DNA of 9,918 bases from an uncultured Collinsella sp. (lineage in GTDB: Bacteria > Actinomycetota > Coriobacteriia > Coriobacteriales > Coriobacteriaceae). How positions within the stretch are numbered: position 1 is the first letter of the stretch; each line of letters starts with the position of its first letter. The stretch lies in assembly GCA_934621885.1 (NCBI GenBank), contig CAKTUH010000018.1:1-9918 (forward strand), in the 5' to 3' direction. The notes under the pieces were generated by a model. It had not been told where the DNA came from, ran no database searches, and saw only the letters and a list, made by a program, of their open reading frames with translations. Both the position numbers and the translations under genes were made by a program. Shown piece by piece: positions 1-9,918 of the stretch.

Positions 1-995
1 ACCACTTGGTCGACATCAATCAACTTCGTTGGCACCCAGATGTTCTCTCCGCTATTGCGCGCATAAGAAAAATATAAGTTGAACACCCCTGCGTCGTCAT
101 CTTCGATAATCTGCTCCGATCCATCCTTGTAGGTGACGGTCAGTTTATTATCAACTGCTTCATAGCCCAGATCGGGGATGTGCGTCTGGATTGAAAATGG
201 GCTGATCTCGAGAGACGAATCATCGGAGTGAAGTTCCTTGGTATCGACGTATGTTCCGACGCTAAACTCGGGCGTCGATGCCTCAAACTGCCTCGCATCT
301 TCGCCTTCGCCCTCGGTCCACGAGATATTCCAGGTGACCGCATGTTGCAAACCTCGCTCGCGATCCATAGAGGCAAAGTACATCGTGCCATTAATGACAG
401 TATCGCTTGATGTGTCCTTATCAATTGTGCAGCGTGTGTCAGCCCATTCCTCACCGAAGTTCATGCTGGGCGTGCCGATGCCTTGTTCTTCTTCACCATA
501 GAGAACAAGTTCGCCTGTCTCTGCTGCCGGCTTGTAGTAGTTAACACCATTTGGATTGGACAACGTAAACGTCACGGCACCGCAACCGTTTTTATCGATA
601 GCCATATCATGAATGTCGAGTGTATAGCCGTTGCCCTCGACGGACAGATTGACCTTCTGTACTGAACCCTCCAAGCTTTGGGGCGCGATACCATCACCAA
701 ACTCTCTGGTGTAGGTATATTTAGTCCCCGACGAGCCACCTTGAGTCCAGGTAATGGACTCTCCGTTGCCATGGTTTCCCCAGGCAGAGGCAAAATAACT
801 GGAATTGACAACGGCGTAGGCGACCCCTCCGGTCGCCAGCACTCCGACAAGACACCCGATTACGGCAACGTACAGAGGCTTCGCGTGACCCTTTCGACGA
901 AGGGGCTCGCCTGCGGCAGCGTTAAGAACGCGATCGGCGAGATCGCTATCGGCTTGGACGGACTCGAAGGCCTGCTTGATTTGATTGGATTTCAC
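1..995 (-). CDS. Putative membrane-anchored anti-sigma factor (3' end beyond window)
   Basis: Read directly from the minus strand, this frame is open from a GTG at 993-995 to the left edge (331 codons, no stop). It begins MKSNQIKQAFESVQADSDLA. A soluble, mostly helical N-terminus of about 40 residues ends in basic residues (LRRKGHAKP), followed by one hydrophobic segment at about residues 41-63 (LYVAVIGCLVGVLATGGVAY) and a long, polar, beta-rich, probably extracytoplasmic part. That layout, and its position directly after an ECF sigma gene, fit a transmembrane anti-sigma factor that holds sigma with its cytoplasmic N-terminus and senses outside with the C-terminus; no specific family motif such as a zinc-binding HxxxCxxC is seen. 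The GTG start has a strong SD (GGAGGAGGG, 1001-1009) and overlaps the sigma gene by 50 bases, indicating translational coupling. The anti-sigma role is inferred from context; it could instead be another ECF-associated membrane protein of the DUF4179 kind. Confidence 0.72.
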   Translation of the reverse strand, partial: MKSNQIKQAFESVQADSDLADRVLNAAAGEPLRRKGHAKPLYVAVIGCLVGVLATGGVAYAVVNSSYFASAWGNHGNGESITWTQGGSSGTKYTYTREFGDGIAPQSLEGSVQKVNLSVEGNGYTLDIHDMAIDKNGCGAVTFTLSNPNGVNYYKPAAETGELVLYGEEEQGIGTPSMNFGEEWADTRCTIDKDTSSDTVINGTMYFASMDRERGLQHAVTWNISWTEGEGEDARQFEASTPEFSVGTYVDTKELHSDDSSLEISPFSIQTHIPDLGYEAVDNKLTVTYKDGSEQIIEDDDAGVFNLYFSYARNSGENIWVPTKLIDVDQV

Positions 996-1464
996 GGTCG
1001 CCCTCCTCCAGGATGAACTTAAGCTTTGATCGCCCGCGTGCCAAACGCGTTCGAACTGTCGCGGCTGGTACGTGCAGCAACTCGGCAATCTCTGAAGTCG
1101 AGAAGCCCAGATAGTAATAGAGCACGATAGGAACACGGAATCGCTCCGGAAGTCGCATGACGTCGAGCAAGACAGACTTGGTTTCCTCCGGCGACGTTGA
1201 GAGCGAATCGGCTAGGTTCTCAATATCCTCCACGCGCCTCCATGGCTTTCGAAAGAGAGACTTGCACTCATTGATCGTGACCCGAATGAGCCATCGGCGA
1301 AGATGCTCCCAACTCTCAAATTGCATATCGCTTTTGAGCAGCTTAAGAAAGACGTCTTGAGCAACATCGTCGGCATCGGCGCGATCGCGCAGGTACGTTA
1401 ACGCGATCCGAAACACGACATCGCGGTGATCTTCAACTGCCTGTCTAAAAGCTTGTTCTTCCAT
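946..1464 (-). CDS. ECF-family RNA polymerase sigma factor
   Basis: A 172-residue sigma-70 family protein of the extracytoplasmic-function type: it has regions 2 and 4 but no region 1.1 or 3. Region 2 spans about residues 12-75, with the core-binding and -10 recognition stretch YLRDRADADDVAQDVFLKLL and the region 2.4-like RRWLIRVTINECKSLFRK. Region 4 spans about 102-152, with LPERFRVPIVLYYYLGFS and the helix-turn-helix SEIAELLHVPAATVRTRLAR that reads the -35 element. Size and layout are normal for SigW/SigM/RpoE-like sigmas. The start chosen is ATG 1464-1462 (MEEQ), because a near-perfect SD (GGGAGGTGAT) ends just before it; a GTG two codons upstream lies inside that SD. The gene is followed, with a 50-base overlap, by a single-pass membrane protein that is probably its anti-sigma factor, and preceded by an ECF-type promoter, so autoregulation is likely. 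No residues in the sequence tell the inducing signal; the ECF subgroup is not assigned. Confidence 0.95.
   Translation of the reverse strand: MEEQAFRQAVEDHRDVVFRIALTYLRDRADADDVAQDVFLKLLKSDMQFESWEHLRRWLIRVTINECKSLFRKPWRRVEDIENLADSLSTSPEETKSVLLDVMRLPERFRVPIVLYYYLGFSTSEIAELLHVPAATVRTRLARGRSKLKFILEEGDREIQSNQAGLRVRPSR
1001..1009 (-). promoter_or_regulatory. Ribosome binding site of the putative anti-sigma gene
   Basis: GGAGGAGGG lies 5 bases upstream of the GTG at 993-995, within the sigma coding sequence. It decides the GTG start and shows that the second gene is translated from inside the first. Confidence 0.75.
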
Positions 1465-1475
1465 AATCACCTCCC
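1465..1475 (-). promoter_or_regulatory. Strong ribosome binding site of the ECF sigma gene
   Basis: GGGAGGTGATT matches the 16S anti-SD almost end to end and abuts ATG 1464-1462, with the GGAGG core 5 bases from the start. It supports the ATG over the GTG at 1468-1470 that is embedded in it. Confidence 0.8.
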
Positions 1476-1514
1476 GGTGACGTTACTGGTTCTTGATGAG
1501 GCCCTCACCATAGA

Positions 1515-1541
1515 TACGCTTTGACCGAGCGAAATGTTTCA
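1515..1541 (-). promoter_or_regulatory. Probable ECF sigma-dependent (autoregulatory) promoter
   Basis: On the minus strand, TGAAAC (1536-1541) is followed by a 17-base spacer and CGTA (1515-1518), then TCTA. This is the -35/-10 pattern of ECF sigmas of the SigW/SigM/RpoE type (GAAC/GAAAC motif, then CGT). Transcription would begin near 1508 and give a leader of about 45 bases before the sigma ATG. The match of element, spacing and placement in front of an ECF sigma gene supports positive autoregulation; it has not been tested here. Confidence 0.72.
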
Positions 1542-1578
1542 AATTCAAGCAGATGAAACCTACCAAAATAAACCTGTC

Positions 1579-1595
1579 CCTTTTTGGCAAAAAGG
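1579..1595. repeat. Small perfect inverted repeat
   Basis: CCTTTTT-GGC-AAAAAGG forms a 7-bp stem with a 3-base loop. It lies upstream of the ECF promoter and outside any gene. It lacks the GC-rich stem of a typical terminator; its role is unknown. The flanking bases (AAATAAACCTGTCCC, 1566-1580) resemble, from memory, dispersed intergenic repeats. Confidence 0.5.
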
Positions 1596-1606
1596 AATCC
1601 CCTCCT

Positions 1607-1768
1607 GTGCTCGTGGGCGGATTCCCGCTCCGGGCCGCCCGCGGTTTAAGTTTGTTGCTCTACAGTCCTGGCTCGCACGGAGGCCACATTAAGTGGCCTC
1701 CGGCTCGTGCGGAACTCGCGACAAACTTAAACCGCGGGCGGCCCGGAGCGGGAATCCGACGTGCTCGT
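1607..1768. repeat. 8-bp direct repeats flanking the long inverted repeat
   Basis: GTGCTCGT occurs at 1607-1614 and again at 1761-1768, just outside the two arms of the 1618-1758 inverted repeat (gaps of 3 and 2 bases). This looks like a target-site duplication around a small non-autonomous element, but the unequal gaps and short length leave chance as a real alternative. The right copy also forms the loop and right stem of a small hairpin, CGACG-TGCT-CGTCG (1757-1770). Confidence 0.4.
1618..1758. repeat. Long inverted repeat, 38-bp perfect arms, MITE-like
   Basis: The left arm 1618-1655 and right arm 1721-1758 are exact reverse complements (38 bases, beginning CGGATTCCCGCTCCGGGCC). The 65-base centre holds a second perfect stem, CGGAGGCCAC (1678-1687) with GTGGCCTCCG (1693-1702) around ATTAA, and the sequence between the two stems is partly self-complementary too, so the whole 141 bases could fold as one long hairpin or cruciform. 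It contains no plausible gene and no T-run. It sits downstream of the rpoBC terminator and upstream of the sigma promoter, so normal transcription should not cross it. A miniature inverted-repeat element or a DNA-level structural element are both possible. Confidence 0.85.
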
Positions 1769-1786
1769 CGGGGCAACGTTCCCCAC

Positions 1787-1822
1787 AAAAAAGGCCCGCT
1801 CCCTGTTGGGAAGCGGGCCTTT
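1787..1822 (-). terminator. Rho-independent terminator of rpoBC
   Basis: Read on the minus strand: AAAGGCCCGCT, a TCCC-AACA-GGG apex, AGCGGGCC, then six Ts. The stem is an 8-bp GC-rich helix with a one-base bulge and 3 more pairs closing a 4-base loop, extended by A-T pairs. It begins 27 bases after the rpoC stop codon, the expected place for the end of the rpoBC transcript. On the plus strand the same hairpin has only three Ts, so it is directional. Confidence 0.92.
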
Positions 1823-1848
1823 GAAAGGGCGGTTAACGTACTTGGAAG

Positions 1849-6324
<4,476 letters not shown>

Positions 6325-6330
6325 AGTCAA

Positions 6331-9822
<3,492 letters not shown>

Positions 9823-9831
9823 CAGGTTTTT

Positions 9832-9838
9832 CCTCCTT
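9832..9838 (-). promoter_or_regulatory. Ribosome binding site of rpoB
   Basis: AAGGAGG lies 9 bases upstream of GTG 9822-9820 and fixes that codon as the rpoB start; no in-frame ATG occurs before residue 22. Confidence 0.8.
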
Positions 9839-9858
9839 CACGGAAATGCTCGGTGGGT

Positions 9859-9879
9859 TGGCGAGGCATAGCTTCGCCA
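9859..9879 (-). other. Hairpin in the rpoB leader
   Basis: TGGCGAAGC-TAT-GCCTCGCCA on the minus strand forms a 9-bp stem (one G-T pair) with a 3-base loop. No T-run follows, so it is not a standard terminator. It could be an RNA processing site, as known between rplL and rpoB in E. coli, or have no role; whether rplJL lies upstream cannot be seen here. Confidence 0.4.
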
Positions 9880-9895
9880 GTTATCGCAACCTAAT

Positions 9896-9904
9896 AGTTT
9901 ATCA
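9896..9904 (-). promoter_or_regulatory. Weak candidate extended -10 upstream of rpoB
   Basis: TGATAAACT on the minus strand resembles an extended -10 (TG, one base, then TAAACT, 4 of 6 matches to TATAAT). The matching -35 would lie at or past the right edge and cannot be judged. rpoB may equally be read from a promoter further upstream. Confidence 0.2.
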
Positions 9905-9918
9905 GGTACCGACCGTTG

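Noticed and set aside
140..850. Minus-strand frames at 140-454 and 572-850 and plus-strand frames at 228-665
   Set aside because: The frame open from GTG 995 to the left edge has the SD, a membrane segment and normal composition; these others are out of frame with it and have no SD.
1554..1579. A second TGAAAC on the plus strand that could form a divergent ECF promoter
   Set aside because: TGAAAC at 1554-1559 is followed after 16 bases by GTCC, not CGTC or CGTA, and no gene lies downstream on that strand.
1579..1595. CCTTTTTGGCAAAAAGG as a terminator
   Set aside because: The stem is A-T rich with a 3-base loop and is followed by no T-run on either strand; no gene ends beside it.

Overview
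The window comes from a high-GC Gram-positive genome, most likely a member of the Coriobacteriia (Collinsella/Olsenella-like Actinomycetota). This rests on protein character: the RNA polymerase beta' subunit carries the acidic coiled-coil insertion typical of actinobacterial RpoC, places NADFDGD at about residue 535 as in mycobacteria, and lacks the large proteobacterial insertions. The genus is inferred from memory of related proteins, not from a search.

All genes lie on the minus strand, so transcription runs from the right edge to the left. From right to left: a 96-base leader (9823-9918) with a small hairpin and a weak possible -10; rpoB (9822-6331); rpoC immediately downstream (6324-1849, the SD lying inside the last rpoB codons); a strong intrinsic terminator (1787-1822); a 384-base intergenic region dominated by a long, perfect-armed inverted repeat (1618-1758) flanked by 8-base direct repeats; a well-formed ECF-type promoter (1515-1541); an ECF sigma factor gene (1464-946); and an overlapping gene for a single-pass membrane protein, probably its anti-sigma factor, which starts at GTG 995 and runs off the left edge.

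rpoB and rpoC make the catalytic core of RNA polymerase. The sigma/anti-sigma pair is a separate, self-contained regulatory unit: its promoter matches the TGAAAC-N17-CGTA pattern recognised by many ECF sigmas, so it probably autoregulates, with the membrane protein restraining sigma until an envelope signal arrives. This unit has visibly more A+T than rpoBC.

The most interesting content is in the polymerase. Beta' ends in a long extension holding a domain that aligns without gaps to the DNA-binding C-terminal domain of the alpha subunit, including the equivalents of E. coli alpha R265 and N268. Around the active centre, fork loop 2 of beta is rewritten and about 8 residues longer than usual, and the bridge helix and trigger helix of beta' carry substitutions at normally near-invariant positions.
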